NCBI GenBank assembly: GCA_963738545.1
Contig: CAVTXA010000007.1
Location: 806,001-870,000 of the forward strand
Direction of reading: 5' to 3'
DNA: 64,000 nt
Source of the DNA: Bog-756 sp963738545
GTDB lineage: Bacteria > Actinomycetota > Acidimicrobiia > Acidimicrobiales > RAAP-2
Within the stretch, counting starts at the first letter, position 1. Each line of letters starts with the position of its first letter. Positions 21,604 through 30,942 of this stretch are shown here, one piece after another. A program made the position numbers and the translations under genes. The notes beneath the pieces are model-generated. The model saw only the letters and a program-made list of their open reading frames with translations, was not told the DNA's origin and searched no databases.

Positions 21604-22992
21604 GTGACCAACTCACTCATTTTGGGGAGATCGACGAAGCGAACAGTGTCACTGTGCATCGTCGCCCTACTGGTGGCCACCGGGGTGCTCGTCGGGTCGC
21701 CCGGACTTGGTGGGAACGCGGTCCCGTCTGCTGGCGCAGCGACTGCCACCAAGGTGAGGACTGTCAGCGTCAACTGCCCGACCGGATCGGCTCCCGGCAT
21801 CACATCTCATCAAGTGAATGTCGCGGCCTCAATTATTGATGTCTCCTCCGGATCGCTAACCAACGCCACCGTGGGAGTTCCGTCGACGACACAACAAGAA
21901 GCTGACTACAACCTGGTAGCGAAGAAAATCAACAGCGAAGGAGGAGCTGGCTGCAGAAAGATCGTGATGAGCTATTTCGACGTAAACCCTGTTGACGCCG
22001 CAAACGCACAGCAGGCGTGCTTGACCATGGCCTCGACGCATCCCTATATCGTCCTGGACAGCGGCGCACTCACAGCGGTTGGTGCCGCCAGCTGCATCCC
22101 GGAGCACCACATTCTGCTTGCATCGTCATATCTGACTCCTGACGACCTGAAGACCTATCACCCCTACACACTCGCCATCGGGGGCAACGCCCAGGATGCG
22201 ATCCATACCGGCATCAGCGCGCTGCACCAACTCGGATACTTCAGTGCGGCCAAAGGGTTCAAGAAGCTCGGCGTGATGTACCACACTTGCGCCCCAGGAT
22301 CCCAGAGCCTTGAGCAGACGGGCCTCGAAGCGGCGCACGTCACCGCCAAGTCCGTGGATTACTTCAACCTTGGTTGCCCTGCTGGTCAAACTGATACTCC
22401 GGCCTCCATGGAACAGGCGGTGCTCGCCTTCAAGGACGCAGGCGTGACCGACGTCACCGAGATCGCGGTGAACGACTGGGGTCTCTTTACCCAGGTAGCA
22501 CAACAACAGCACTTCAGCCCCCACTATGTGTTCACGGACAGCGCAGCGGCCGCATCGAATTTCACCGGTACTGACGCACCCGACCCGACCAATTTCAATG
22601 GCACGGTGAATATCGTCGAAGGTGGCTACGGAGAGGCGACTACGCCGGGGTTCAAGCCCTCGACTGCCACCAAGACCTGTGATGCCATCTTCGCCGCAGG
22701 GGGCCAACCGAGTGTCTACAAGCAGCCCGATGGCTATGGCGGCTTCGTGTGCGGATACATGTGGTTCGTACAGGCGTTGCTGAACCACGCATCATCAGTG
22801 CAGCCCACTGCCCAGATTTCGAGCATGCACAAGATTGGAGTTCTCGACCTTCCCTACGGGATGGCGCCGCTCGACTTCTCCGCCTCGCCGTCGGGTTCGG
22901 CGTACGGCGTGGGCGAGTGGCGTGCCGTGTACTACCACGCTTCGTGCAAATGCTGGCAGGTTCCCAATGCCGCCTTCCACAAGGCATCATGA
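21604..22992 (+). CDS. Periplasmic-type substrate-binding protein of a Liv-like ABC transporter (paralogue 1)
   Basis: 462 residues. N-terminal export signal TVSLCIVALLVATGVLVG. The body follows the type I periplasmic-binding fold: VAASIIDVSSGSLTNATVGV, YFDVNPVDAANAQQACLTMA, LGYFSAAKGFKKLGVMYHTC and YKQPDGYGGFVCGYMWFVQA. It has many cysteines and a conserved end, CKCWQVPNAAF. Two paralogues occur at 36654 and 42290, and the permease operon lies between them. The ligand is unknown. There is no obvious lipobox, so it may be secreted or anchored by the signal segment. GGGAGG precedes the GTG at 21604. Confidence 0.85.
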   Translation: MTNSLILGRSTKRTVSLCIVALLVATGVLVGSPGLGGNAVPSAGAATATKVRTVSVNCPTGSAPGITSHQVNVAASIIDVSSGSLTNATVGVPSTTQQEADYNLVAKKINSEGGAGCRKIVMSYFDVNPVDAANAQQACLTMASTHPYIVLDSGALTAVGAASCIPEHHILLASSYLTPDDLKTYHPYTLAIGGNAQDAIHTGISALHQLGYFSAAKGFKKLGVMYHTCAPGSQSLEQTGLEAAHVTAKSVDYFNLGCPAGQTDTPASMEQAVLAFKDAGVTDVTEIAVNDWGLFTQVAQQQHFSPHYVFTDSAAAASNFTGTDAPDPTNFNGTVNIVEGGYGEATTPGFKPSTATKTCDAIFAAGGQPSVYKQPDGYGGFVCGYMWFVQALLNHASSVQPTAQISSMHKIGVLDLPYGMAPLDFSASPSGSAYGVGEWRAVYYHASCKCWQVPNAAFHKAS

Positions 22993-23258
22993 GCACGGTC
23001 AGCCCTAACAGCTGACATGAGCGAGTTGAGGCGGACCCTTTGGTTCCCGTAGGGGGAGGTCTGGGCACTGGACCCACTTGTTGCGGAAGTCGCTCGAACG
23101 GCAACAACGCCTGGGTCACGCCGGGAGGTGTTTGTCGAGGGCCGCAAGGTGAGGAGCGGAATGCTTGATGTGGTTGCCCTTGGGCGCACGAGGCACGCAA
23201 GATCTTTAGCTAAGAATGTGTTCGACGAACGCCGGCGCATGCTCGACGATGGACGACA
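22993..23258. other. Convergent intergenic region
   Basis: 266 bp between the convergent binding-protein and kinase-like genes; nothing recognised. Confidence 0.4.
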
Positions 23259-24359
23259 TCACCGAGGAGGGAGTTGCGGCCCTGCGTCTCGTACAGAGCG
23301 GAAGCGTTCCTTGCCGGCCGTCACCGGTCCCGACTCAATCTGGTCTTCGATGCCGAACTCGGCAAGGGCTCTCCCGGTGTAATAGGGCACGGCCAGTCCC
23401 ATGCCAGCAAGGCGCAGGTCATCGGATACACCATTGTCGAAGAGCATCGCACCGACGAACATAATGATCGCAAGCTTGAAACCTTGAAACGCTCGGTACC
23501 AATGGCGATTTGTGAGCTCGAATCCTGTTCGCTCTTGATACCGATGAATGAACTCCTCGACAGTTAAGGAGCCTGGGAAGCTCGTAAAGAATCCGGGAGT
23601 CGACCAATTGATCTCCGCCCAAGCCACATCAGCGAGTGGATCCCCAAGTGCGGCGAGCTCCCAGTCGTAAACGGCGCTCACAGTGTCGTCGATGTAGGCG
23701 AAGTTGCCCGGCTTCGGGTCGCCGTGCACAAGTGTGGCGATCGGAAAGTCCGGAGGCTGCATTCCGATCAGTTCGGCGTAGAGGCGCTCGAGGGCAGGCA
23801 GAGCAGCTTTCTGGTAACGCTCCATCTCGCCGTGCCAGTGGTCAAGTTCTCGTCGGAGGTAGCTCTCACTGGCTAGAAAATGAAGGTCTGAGTTATTCGG
23901 GCGTACGTTGTGGATGGCGACAAGCGTGTCGACCATGCTCTGCGACATGACTGCGAGCCGGTCCGGGGCCTCCGTGATCTCGGCGGGAACATCCATTTCG
24001 AAAACCTCGCCTCTCAGCTGCTCCATGACGTAGAACTCGCGTCCAAGGATCTCCCCAGTGCCCTCGTACCACAGTGCCCCAGGCGCCGGAACCGGCGTCG
24101 TTTCCAGGGCGCGCAGTATTTGGAACTGTCGTTCGAGGTTGTACGGCTCCAGCAGACCTGGTGACGGGGGGCGCACTCGCAGGACCACGTCCAACTGGCG
24201 GCTGATCGAATCTTCTTGCCAAACGAGCGTGAGCAGCAATGTTTCGGCTGAGTGGCCGAAACTGACTTGATCAATTCCTTCGATCGAGACATCCCCGACG
24301 TTCGGCATCCGTGACGCCAGCCACCTGGTCAGCCGAGCTGTCTTTTGAGCATCCAGCAT
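23259..24359 (-). CDS. APH/ACAD10-like phosphotransferase family protein
   Basis: 366 residues. Kinase-like fold with HSAETLLLTLVW near residue 35, the catalytic loop LVHGDPKPGNFAYIDD (H-x-D-x-x-x-x-N) and the metal-binding VYDWELAALGDPLADVAW. Proteins of this family beside acyl-CoA dehydrogenases are related to ACAD10/11 and LvaA, which phosphorylate 4-hydroxyacyl-CoA; some remain uncharacterised. It is therefore not an antibiotic-resistance gene. A paralogue is at 61255. It is divergent from the lipocalin-like gene, with operator-like site 3 between. Confidence 0.85.
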   Translation of the reverse strand: MLDAQKTARLTRWLASRMPNVGDVSIEGIDQVSFGHSAETLLLTLVWQEDSISRQLDVVLRVRPPSPGLLEPYNLERQFQILRALETTPVPAPGALWYEGTGEILGREFYVMEQLRGEVFEMDVPAEITEAPDRLAVMSQSMVDTLVAIHNVRPNNSDLHFLASESYLRRELDHWHGEMERYQKAALPALERLYAELIGMQPPDFPIATLVHGDPKPGNFAYIDDTVSAVYDWELAALGDPLADVAWAEINWSTPGFFTSFPGSLTVEEFIHRYQERTGFELTNRHWYRAFQGFKLAIIMFVGAMLFDNGVSDDLRLAGMGLAVPYYTGRALAEFGIEDQIESGPVTAGKERFRSVRDAGPQLPPR

Positions 24360-24471
24360 GTCTTCCGAACCTAGACCGCTTCCGATGAGGTGTTGCTGAC
24401 CTCCAACGGCGTGGCGCTGAGAGTCGCAACAAAGGTGCTTGAGCTTGCCATCGCGTTATCCTCTGATCTTA

Positions 24472-24487
24472 TTGAAATCGACGTCGA
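24472..24487 (-). promoter_or_regulatory. Operator-like site 3
   Basis: TTGAAATCGACGTCGA on the plus strand; on the minus strand it reads TCGACGTCGATTTCAA, close to the consensus. It lies between the divergent kinase-like and lipocalin-like genes. Confidence 0.58.
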
Positions 24488-24605
24488 CATCGGGTACGTT
24501 ACCAAAGCTGGGCTGAGGGGAGCTTCGGAAATCCCGACAAGGCGTGACCTCGGCGGGATTCTGCGAAATCAGTCTCGATCTAACGGATCCAGAGAAGGGA
24601 GCACC

Positions 24606-25643
24606 ATGACCTACGGCCCATGGGATGAGTACTTCATCCATCAGTTGCCCCGCACGCTCGACTTTGTCAGCGACACCGAGCCGAGCTGGTCCGATCGGTG
24701 TTATTTCAATCTGCACTCCCCAGACGGGACGATGTTGCTGGTCACCGGTTACGGCAACAACCCCAACTCCCAGACGGCGCACGGTTACTTCAAACTCGCT
24801 CTGGCAGACGGCCGACACTGGGATCTGGACTCTGTCCGCCGCTGTTCCATCGATCGTGGTGACTTGTACGCCGGACCGATGAGATGGACCTGCGTAGAAC
24901 CGCTCAAGAGCTGGAAGTTGGAGCTCGGCCCTAATGCCTCGGGACTCGAGTGCGAGTTGTTCTACGAGTCGCGAGCACCGCTTTGGGAGTTATTGCCCAT
25001 GACCATTCGCAAGAAAGGCCGCACGATCGCAGACATGCAACACATCAAGCAGCCCGGCAGTTACACCGGTTGGCTCTCCATCGAAGGAGAACGGATCTCT
25101 GTCGACGGCTTCGATGGCGGTCGAGACCGTACATTCGGCACTCGGGTCGCCGACCAGATTGATTTCTGGCTGTGGTTCGAAGCGGGGCTCGAGGACCGGG
25201 CTATCGAGGCCTGGGTCATTGAATCCGCGGACGGAACCGTGCAATACGTCGACGGCGGCATCACCTTCGAGGACGGATCCCAATCCAAGCGGTTCGTCAA
25301 GTTCGAGCACGACGTCACCTTCGACGCCGACCGGAAGCGACCAAAGCGGGCGGACGTGGTCTTCACCGACGAGGACGGCAAGAAGTACGTAGTAGCAGCG
25401 GAGTCGCGGCACCCCGATGTAGGGGTCTATTACGGACTAGGTCATTCGCGCGTGGAGCGCGCTGACAAGGTCAGCTACTACTCGTGGGATAGCACCAACC
25501 CCGCTGATCTCAATGAAGTCGAAACTAATACCGTCGCGCTTGACCAATTGATGCGCTTCGAGATGGACAACATGACTGGGCATGGGATATTTGAGCTGCT
25601 AGTTCAGGGTAATCGCTATGACCGCTATCCGACCTGGGGCTGA
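24606..25643 (+). CDS. Lipocalin-like (AttH/CrtC-related) conserved protein
   Basis: 345 residues. Beta-rich, with SDRCYFNLHSPDGTMLLVTG, SVRRCSIDRGDLYAGPMRW, WTCVEPLKSWKLELGPNASG, GYGN, WLSIEGERISVDGF and the C-terminal DNMTGHGIFELLVQGNRYDR. It resembles the two-lipocalin-domain protein group often linked to degradation genes (AttH/CrtC-like, DUF7064/7065 in my memory). No enzymatic residues are clear. GAAGGGAG precedes the ATG at 24606. A gene with the same C-terminal motif opens the last operon (63533 onwards). Confidence 0.7.
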   Translation: MTYGPWDEYFIHQLPRTLDFVSDTEPSWSDRCYFNLHSPDGTMLLVTGYGNNPNSQTAHGYFKLALADGRHWDLDSVRRCSIDRGDLYAGPMRWTCVEPLKSWKLELGPNASGLECELFYESRAPLWELLPMTIRKKGRTIADMQHIKQPGSYTGWLSIEGERISVDGFDGGRDRTFGTRVADQIDFWLWFEAGLEDRAIEAWVIESADGTVQYVDGGITFEDGSQSKRFVKFEHDVTFDADRKRPKRADVVFTDEDGKKYVVAAESRHPDVGVYYGLGHSRVERADKVSYYSWDSTNPADLNEVETNTVALDQLMRFEMDNMTGHGIFELLVQGNRYDRYPTWG

Positions 25644-25684
25644 TTTCGCACATCCATCTACAGGACGCTCGACAGGAGGGCATT

Positions 25685-26816
25685 GTGAACCGCAAATTGA
25701 TCACCAGCGACTGCCACGTGGCTGCGCCGTATTCGCTCCTCGAAGAGCTACCAGAATCGTACCGACAGTACTTTCTTCGAGTCGAGCACCGGAAAGACGG
25801 TGACTACATGCTCCAGCCCGCCGGGGCGCATTTAATGGGTATGGCGCAGCCGGAAGCTGCGAAGGTCGAGGGAGACGCCGCTGAGAGGGTGGCGGTAGGG
25901 GCCTGTGATGAGGCAGAGCCCAGTTTCGAACCCGCTGACGTCCTGACCGATCTGGGGAGACGGCGTAACCGGCGCTGTACTGATCGGGCGCATCGCTGTG
26001 ACACATGACACCATGCCGATTGAGGTCGACATTGCCTACTCTCAGTTGGTCAACGACTGGACGGCGGAGCACTGGCGTCCGTTCATGGACCGGGTCGCAC
26101 CCGGCATCGTTTTGCCGTACCGCGACGTCAGAGCGTGTGTGAAGGAACTTGAGCGTTGTGCAGCCAAGGGTATGCGTCCGGCCCTCCTACCTGACGGAAT
26201 TGGGGAGCAGCCCTACCACCTCCCAGTTTGGGAACCGCTCTGGGAAGCCGCGAACGCCCTGAAAGTGCCCATATCGATGCATGTTGGCGGAACGCGCCTT
26301 CCACCGAACCCGGATGCTCCGATCCAGCTCTACAAGGGTCTGCCCTTTGTAGGTTGGTATAACCAGTGTGTCGGCATGGGTGAAACCTTGGGGTGGCTGA
26401 CATTTACGGGAGTCTTCGAACGGTATCCGGATCTGCACGTCATCATGACCGAGGGGTATGCCGGCTGGTTGGCTTTCGCCATACAGTTTTGGGACCATCA
26501 CTGGAACGACAGCCGTTTCGGAAGAGAAATGTTGATGAACCAGATTCCCGAGATCGCAACAACACTGGATGCGCCACCAAGCTTCTACCTGAAGCGCCAA
26601 GCGCATGCCACCTTCATGTGGGATCCCCTGGCGATCGAGGTGAGACACATCACGGGCATCGATTGCCTCTTGTGGGGCAATGACTATCCCCACCGAGAGG
26701 GTTCATTTCCTTGGTCAAATGAATGGATCGATAAGCAATTTGCCGGCGTACCCGAGAGTGAGGTTGATGCCATAGTTCGCGGCAATGCCGCCAAACTCTT
26801 CAACATCAACGTTTGA
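25685..26816 (+). pseudogene. Amidohydrolase-2 family metal-dependent hydrolase, interrupted by a frameshift
   Basis: The first part (25685-25958) begins MNRKLITSDCHVAAPYSLLE and the frame continues to PADVLTDLG. After a GGGG run at 25955-25958 the reading continues one base later as DGVTGAVLIGRIAVTHDTMP, then VPISMHVGGTRLPPN and LLWGNDYPHREGSFPWSNEW. Removing one G restores one 377-residue protein, the usual length, with metal-ligand HV at the start and the D-Y-P-H acid/histidine region. It is either a real mutation or a sequencing error. The downstream part is still open from a GTG at 25998. It follows the lipocalin-like gene by 41 bp. Confidence 0.8.
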
Positions 26817-26938
26817 CTCCCTGCGCACTCGACCATTCCGGTTGTGCACAAGGGTCGAAGAGCTTAGGTCGAGCATTGCTCTGTGGCCACCGATCGCTTC
26901 GGTTAGCCGGAGTGGCGTGAGTTGTCGTCACGGTAACT

Positions 26939-27739
26939 CTATGGCATTTCGCTTTCGGCATCTAGGACTCGTACCAGTTCGGATGCGATGGCGGCCATGC
27001 CGGCTTCGTTCGGATGGAATGAACCGCCGGCGAGCGCCAGATCCGCATGGAAGGGCTGCACCCACGGCTCCGCAGATCCGAGCGCATGGCCGACGCTTAG
27101 CCTCGATGCGAGAACGAGTTCCGCTCCCGTTCGAGCAGCTGCATCTCGAAATACCTGGCCGACCGCGCTTTGGACGATGATCAGCTTGCTCACTTCCGCC
27201 TCCGAAAACAGAGCCACGCTACCGTTGCAATTGTCCAGGACAGTCAAGTAGTCGACAAGGAGGATCCGTGCCGCGGGCACCTTGGCAAACACCTTCTCGA
27301 CAACTCGGACAAGACCCGCAGTCGCCTCTGAGACTGAGCGCTTCGTAGGAAGTGGGATTCCAGCGGGAAACATGGGCTCGAGCATCGACACGACCGGTGA
27401 CTCCGGTTCAGCGTGCATGAATGCTAGGTAAAGCATTGCTCCAGCAAACTGAAGGTCATTCCCGCCGGCAGTTATAGTCACGATGTCGGCATCAACAGGC
27501 ACACCCTCGATTTGGGGCGGAACTTCAACTCCTTCGGCGAGCTGCTGAGGGGTGTCGACGATGTTCGCGGTAGTGGCTCCAGAGACCGTTAGATCGATGA
27601 GGTTGGCACCGATGCGCTCGGCGAGCTGATGGGCATAGTTGCGTTCGGACCGCATCGCGGCGGCGTCCGCGATGGGCTCAATGCCCGGTCCGGCGGCGAA
27701 CGAACTTCCCAGAGCTGCGATTAGCCGGTAGTTGGACAT
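26939..27739 (-). CDS. SGNH/GDSL-family hydrolase, no signal peptide
   Basis: 266 residues. SGNH blocks: IAALGSSFAAGPG (Ser), SGATTANIVDTPQQ, VTITAGGNDLQFAG (block III) and GSFHPNEAGMAAIA (His). It starts directly MSNYRLIAALGSSF without a signal peptide, so it probably acts in the cytoplasm, unlike the secreted relative at 15278. Substrate is an ester of unknown type. It ends 122 bp after the convergent amidohydrolase. Confidence 0.88.
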   Translation of the reverse strand: MSNYRLIAALGSSFAAGPGIEPIADAAAMRSERNYAHQLAERIGANLIDLTVSGATTANIVDTPQQLAEGVEVPPQIEGVPVDADIVTITAGGNDLQFAGAMLYLAFMHAEPESPVVSMLEPMFPAGIPLPTKRSVSEATAGLVRVVEKVFAKVPAARILLVDYLTVLDNCNGSVALFSEAEVSKLIIVQSAVGQVFRDAAARTGAELVLASRLSVGHALGSAEPWVQPFHADLALAGGSFHPNEAGMAAIASELVRVLDAESEMP

Positions 27740-27876
27740 GCACCGATACTCTCACTCCTGGCGATCGGCGCCACCGTCTGCCCTAATCTTCCCGTCGTTC
27801 GTGCGCCCATCGAATCTTCGACCTCGGCGGCCAACCGCAATCCCTTCATCTCCGACACGCCCTAGGAGCTCCGTGT

Positions 27877-28707
27877 CTACAACGTCTGGCTCAGGAGCGA
27901 CGCCACCACGCCTCCGTCAACCAGAAGATCAGTCCCGGTGATGAACGAGGCGTCGGGACCGGTCAAGAAGGCCGCGGTCGCCGCAATGTCGTGTGGAGTG
28001 CCCATGCGGCCGGTGCCGCTCATCGCCACCATCTGGCGCATGAACTCTCCGTTTGGACCTTCAAGCTCGGCGATTCCCATCGGCGTGGAAATGATGCCAG
28101 GGGAAATGGAGTTGACTCGAGCTCCTCGCTCGCCCCATGCGACCGACGCGGATCGAACGCGAAGCTGATTGGCCCGCTTGGCGAGACCGTAGGCCACGCC
28201 CGGATCACTAACTGCAGTTGGCGAGAGCTCGGGAAGAGCCAGAAGTTCAGAGGTTGGGGTCACCGCCAAGCGGTGTTCCAGATCGGGATCCTGCGGGGCC
28301 AGCGTGCCGGCCATAGACGAGATAAAGACACCTGCTCCACCCGGAGCAACGGCAGTGGCGAAAGCATCCAGCATGAGTGCAGCACCCAGAAGATCGACCT
28401 GCAAGATGGCTTCGACCGACGCTTGGACAGGAGAGACCCCAGCCGTATGGACAATCGCACCCACACGTCCAAGCTCAGCCGATGCTTCGGCAAGCGAGTT
28501 GACTGACACTTCATCCGAGACGTCCGTCACACGTTCAACAACGTCATAGCCGGCGGACCGCAATGATTCTGCCGATGCGTGCAGCGCTGTCTGGCTGAGG
28601 TCAGCCAAAACCAGCAATGATCCGAGGCCCAGTCGCTGTGCAACAGCGACACCCATACCTCCCAGGCCTGTGACAACGACAACCTGCCGCTCTTTACTCA
28701 CTCTCAT
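27877..28707 (-). CDS. Short-chain dehydrogenase/reductase
   Basis: 276 residues. Cofactor motif VVVVTGLGGMGVAVAQRLG, active-site YGLAKRANQLRVRSASVAWG (Y-x-x-x-K), and C-terminal SISPGIISTPMGIAELEGPN and GTDLLVDGG. NAD(P)-dependent oxidation or reduction of an alcohol/ketone; substrate unknown. It lies 170 bp downstream of the TetR gene on the same strand. Confidence 0.88.
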   Translation of the reverse strand: MRVSKERQVVVVTGLGGMGVAVAQRLGLGSLLVLADLSQTALHASAESLRSAGYDVVERVTDVSDEVSVNSLAEASAELGRVGAIVHTAGVSPVQASVEAILQVDLLGAALMLDAFATAVAPGGAGVFISSMAGTLAPQDPDLEHRLAVTPTSELLALPELSPTAVSDPGVAYGLAKRANQLRVRSASVAWGERGARVNSISPGIISTPMGIAELEGPNGEFMRQMVAMSGTGRMGTPHDIAATAAFLTGPDASFITGTDLLVDGGVVASLLSQTL

Positions 28708-28877
28708 GTCCTATCTTTGCTCGCCCAAGATTGCCCGCTGAGGGACCTCCTGGTTGGATATCGCCGTATTCGGACGCTGTCTTACTTCTTGGAGTTGGGG
28801 TCGATCTATTGCAACTACGCTCGTGCGCCTGTCCTTGAACACGAACGAGCACGTGGCGAGATGAAACCGGTGGACGA

Positions 28878-29540
28878 CTAGACATCTCGCGCGATGCCCA
28901 GGGCATTGCCCCACAACATGGTGAGCTGCTCTACTGCCTCGTCAAAGTCGTACTCTCGGTAGTGCTGAACTAACCAGAGCTCTGCGAATCGGGCGACCAT
29001 GGCACCTAGTGCGTCGCCGGCGATGGCGGGGTTAACGCTCTGATCAATGTGGCCATCGGCCTGCAACCGGCGAATCGCCCGCTCCGCCCGCTCTACGAAG
29101 TGCTTCATCGTCGCCATGCGGTCTGCATTTACATGGTCGTCGTAACGCGAGACCTGCTCGATGACACCCATGAGAGCGGCCTCGTCTCGGTATCGTTCCA
29201 AATAGCGACGGTTCGCTCGACGAATCCGCTCCCATGGCGAGTAGTCGGCCGAATGGAGATCCTCGTCCGTGAGGGCAGTCAACCGCTCCTCTTGAGCAGC
29301 AGCAATTTCTCGGAAAATCATCTCCTTCGACTCGAAGTAGTGGTAAAAGGATCCGTTAGAGAGACCAGCCACCTCGGCGATGTCCATCACCCGAGCCTCT
29401 AGGAATCCGTCTCTCTCGAAGACGACCTTCGCCGCGTCGATCAAGCGCGCCCTTGTCTGGATCCCTTTTTGGGAACGGGGGCGATCGTCGGCGAGTACTT
29501 CGACGTCATCCAACTGATCAGTCATGAGGACCGAATTCAC
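28878..29540 (-). CDS. TetR-family regulator
   Basis: 220 residues. N-terminal HTH: RARLIDAAKVVFERDGFLEA, then RVMDIAEVAGLSNGSFYHYF, then ESKEMIFREI. The C-terminal ligand domain has many charged residues (RRANRRYLERYRDEAALMGV). ATG at 29540 or 29525. It sits inside the catabolic region, between P450 and SDR genes. It is a candidate for binding the operator-like sites, since a degenerate one lies just upstream of it, but nothing directly shows this. Confidence 0.9.
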   Translation of the reverse strand: MNSVLMTDQLDDVEVLADDRPRSQKGIQTRARLIDAAKVVFERDGFLEARVMDIAEVAGLSNGSFYHYFESKEMIFREIAAAQEERLTALTDEDLHSADYSPWERIRRANRRYLERYRDEAALMGVIEQVSRYDDHVNADRMATMKHFVERAERAIRRLQADGHIDQSVNPAIAGDALGAMVARFAELWLVQHYREYDFDEAVEQLTMLWGNALGIARDV

Positions 29541-29585
29541 TCGCGGCCTGCCACGCGGTTCGCTGGTAAGCGCTATCAGGACCCA

Positions 29586-29601
29586 ACGCTAACGTCAGTG
29601 T
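29586..29601 (-). promoter_or_regulatory. Degenerate operator-like site upstream of tetR
   Basis: On the minus strand about CGACACTGACGTTAGC, with the TGACGT core matching the family. It lies about 46-60 bp upstream of the TetR start, compatible with autoregulation. A weak match. Confidence 0.35.
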
Positions 29602-29723
29602 CGGATCTCCTGAGCCGACGGCCGTTCCGACCGGTACCAAGTGTCGATCACTAACACCTTGAACGATCGCGCTCATCGTGACAGACAGGTGCAACGGCAA
29701 TGGCCCCGCCGGCGCGTTTCCAA

Positions 29724-30926
29724 TCATTGGGTAACCACAGGCAGCTTCTCCCAGCCACGAACGGTCGGCGTGTGGGCCTGAATCGCTCCGTCCCAGTCGA
29801 CGGACCACTCGGGAAAGCGATTGAGGACTTCATCGATGGCCACTCGACCTTCGAGACGTGCGAGAGCGGCGCCGAGGCAGAAGTGGATGCCGTATCCGAA
29901 GCTGAGATGTGGGATGGCCTCGCGGTGGATATCGAATTGATCCGCGTCCGGGAATTTTCGTTCGTCCCGATTGGCAGAGCCGTTGAGTAGCACCATAATG
30001 CTGCCTTCGGAAACGGTTTGGCCGTGGTGGTCCACATCGCGATTCACGGTTCGGGCCTGCACCGGTGACGGAGCCTCAAAACGAAGGATCTCCTCTATCG
30101 CCTTGGGTAGCAAGGTTCGGTCAGCCACCAGATCCTGGCGCTGATCCGGATGCTCCGCCAGAAGCTTCCCGGCCCAGCCAATCAGTCGAGTGGTCGTCTC
30201 ATTTCCGGCACCAGCCAATAGCATCACGTAGGTAAGGACTTCCTCGCGGGTGAGACACCTCGTTGCGCCCGTTTCGTCTTCGAACTCCGCTGTTAACAGT
30301 TCCGTCATCAAGTCAGCGGACGGGTGCTTGGCCCGCCAGTCGATGTACTCGGCGAAGATCTCACCACCACTCGTCATCGAGTCGGCGGTGGGTACAAAGT
30401 CCTCACCCTCCTCGATCCGCATGCCTTCATCGAGCTGGTCGCGTATTGATTCCTGATCTGCTTCTGGGATGCCGAGGAGCATGCCGATCGTTCGCATGGG
30501 CATCTGAGCTCCGAGGTCGGCAATGAAATCGAATCGTCCAGCTCCGATCAGAGGATCAAGGCTCCTGGCGCAGAACTCCCGGATCTTGGGCTCGAGTGCA
30601 TTCATCTTCCTCGGCGTGAATACCCGAGAGAGGAGTCCTCGATGGAGATCGTGGATCGGGGGGTCCTCCATCAGGATAATTCCAGGGGGGAGCTCGATGT
30701 TGGCCATGATGATCTCGAGTGTCGACCCACGCCCCGATCGGTAGGTATCCCAATTCATGAGGGCCCCGTCAACGTCCTCATAACGACTCAGCGCGTAGAA
30801 ATTATGCTTCTCGTTGTAGTACAGCGGCGCTTGCTCACGCATGCGCCGCCATAGCGGATGAGGATTTTTGTCGATCTCGATGTCGAACGGGTCGTAATAG
30901 ATCTTAGTTTCGCTCGTCGAAGTCAT
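29724..30926 (-). CDS. Cytochrome P450
   Basis: 400 residues. I-helix oxygen-binding segment LLAGAGNETTTRLIGWAGKL, K-helix E-x-x-R (EEILRFEAPS) and heme ligand HLSFGYGIHFCLGAALARLE with the cysteine. It starts MTSTSETKIYYDPFDIEIDK at 30926, 16 bp after the aldehyde dehydrogenase stop; the frame is open upstream but overlaps that gene. Substrate unknown; a steroid or terpenoid is plausible from context. Redox partners are not in the window. Confidence 0.93.
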   Translation of the reverse strand: MTSTSETKIYYDPFDIEIDKNPHPLWRRMREQAPLYYNEKHNFYALSRYEDVDGALMNWDTYRSGRGSTLEIIMANIELPPGIILMEDPPIHDLHRGLLSRVFTPRKMNALEPKIREFCARSLDPLIGAGRFDFIADLGAQMPMRTIGMLLGIPEADQESIRDQLDEGMRIEEGEDFVPTADSMTSGGEIFAEYIDWRAKHPSADLMTELLTAEFEDETGATRCLTREEVLTYVMLLAGAGNETTTRLIGWAGKLLAEHPDQRQDLVADRTLLPKAIEEILRFEAPSPVQARTVNRDVDHHGQTVSEGSIMVLLNGSANRDERKFPDADQFDIHREAIPHLSFGYGIHFCLGAALARLEGRVAIDEVLNRFPEWSVDWDGAIQAHTPTVRGWEKLPVVTQ

Positions 30927-30942
30927 TGTGTTCTTCCTCTCA

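Noticed and set aside
23259..24359. Aminoglycoside-resistance phosphotransferase
   Set aside because: It has the kinase fold but the sequence and context match the ACAD10/LvaA-like group near acyl-CoA genes, not known resistance enzymes.
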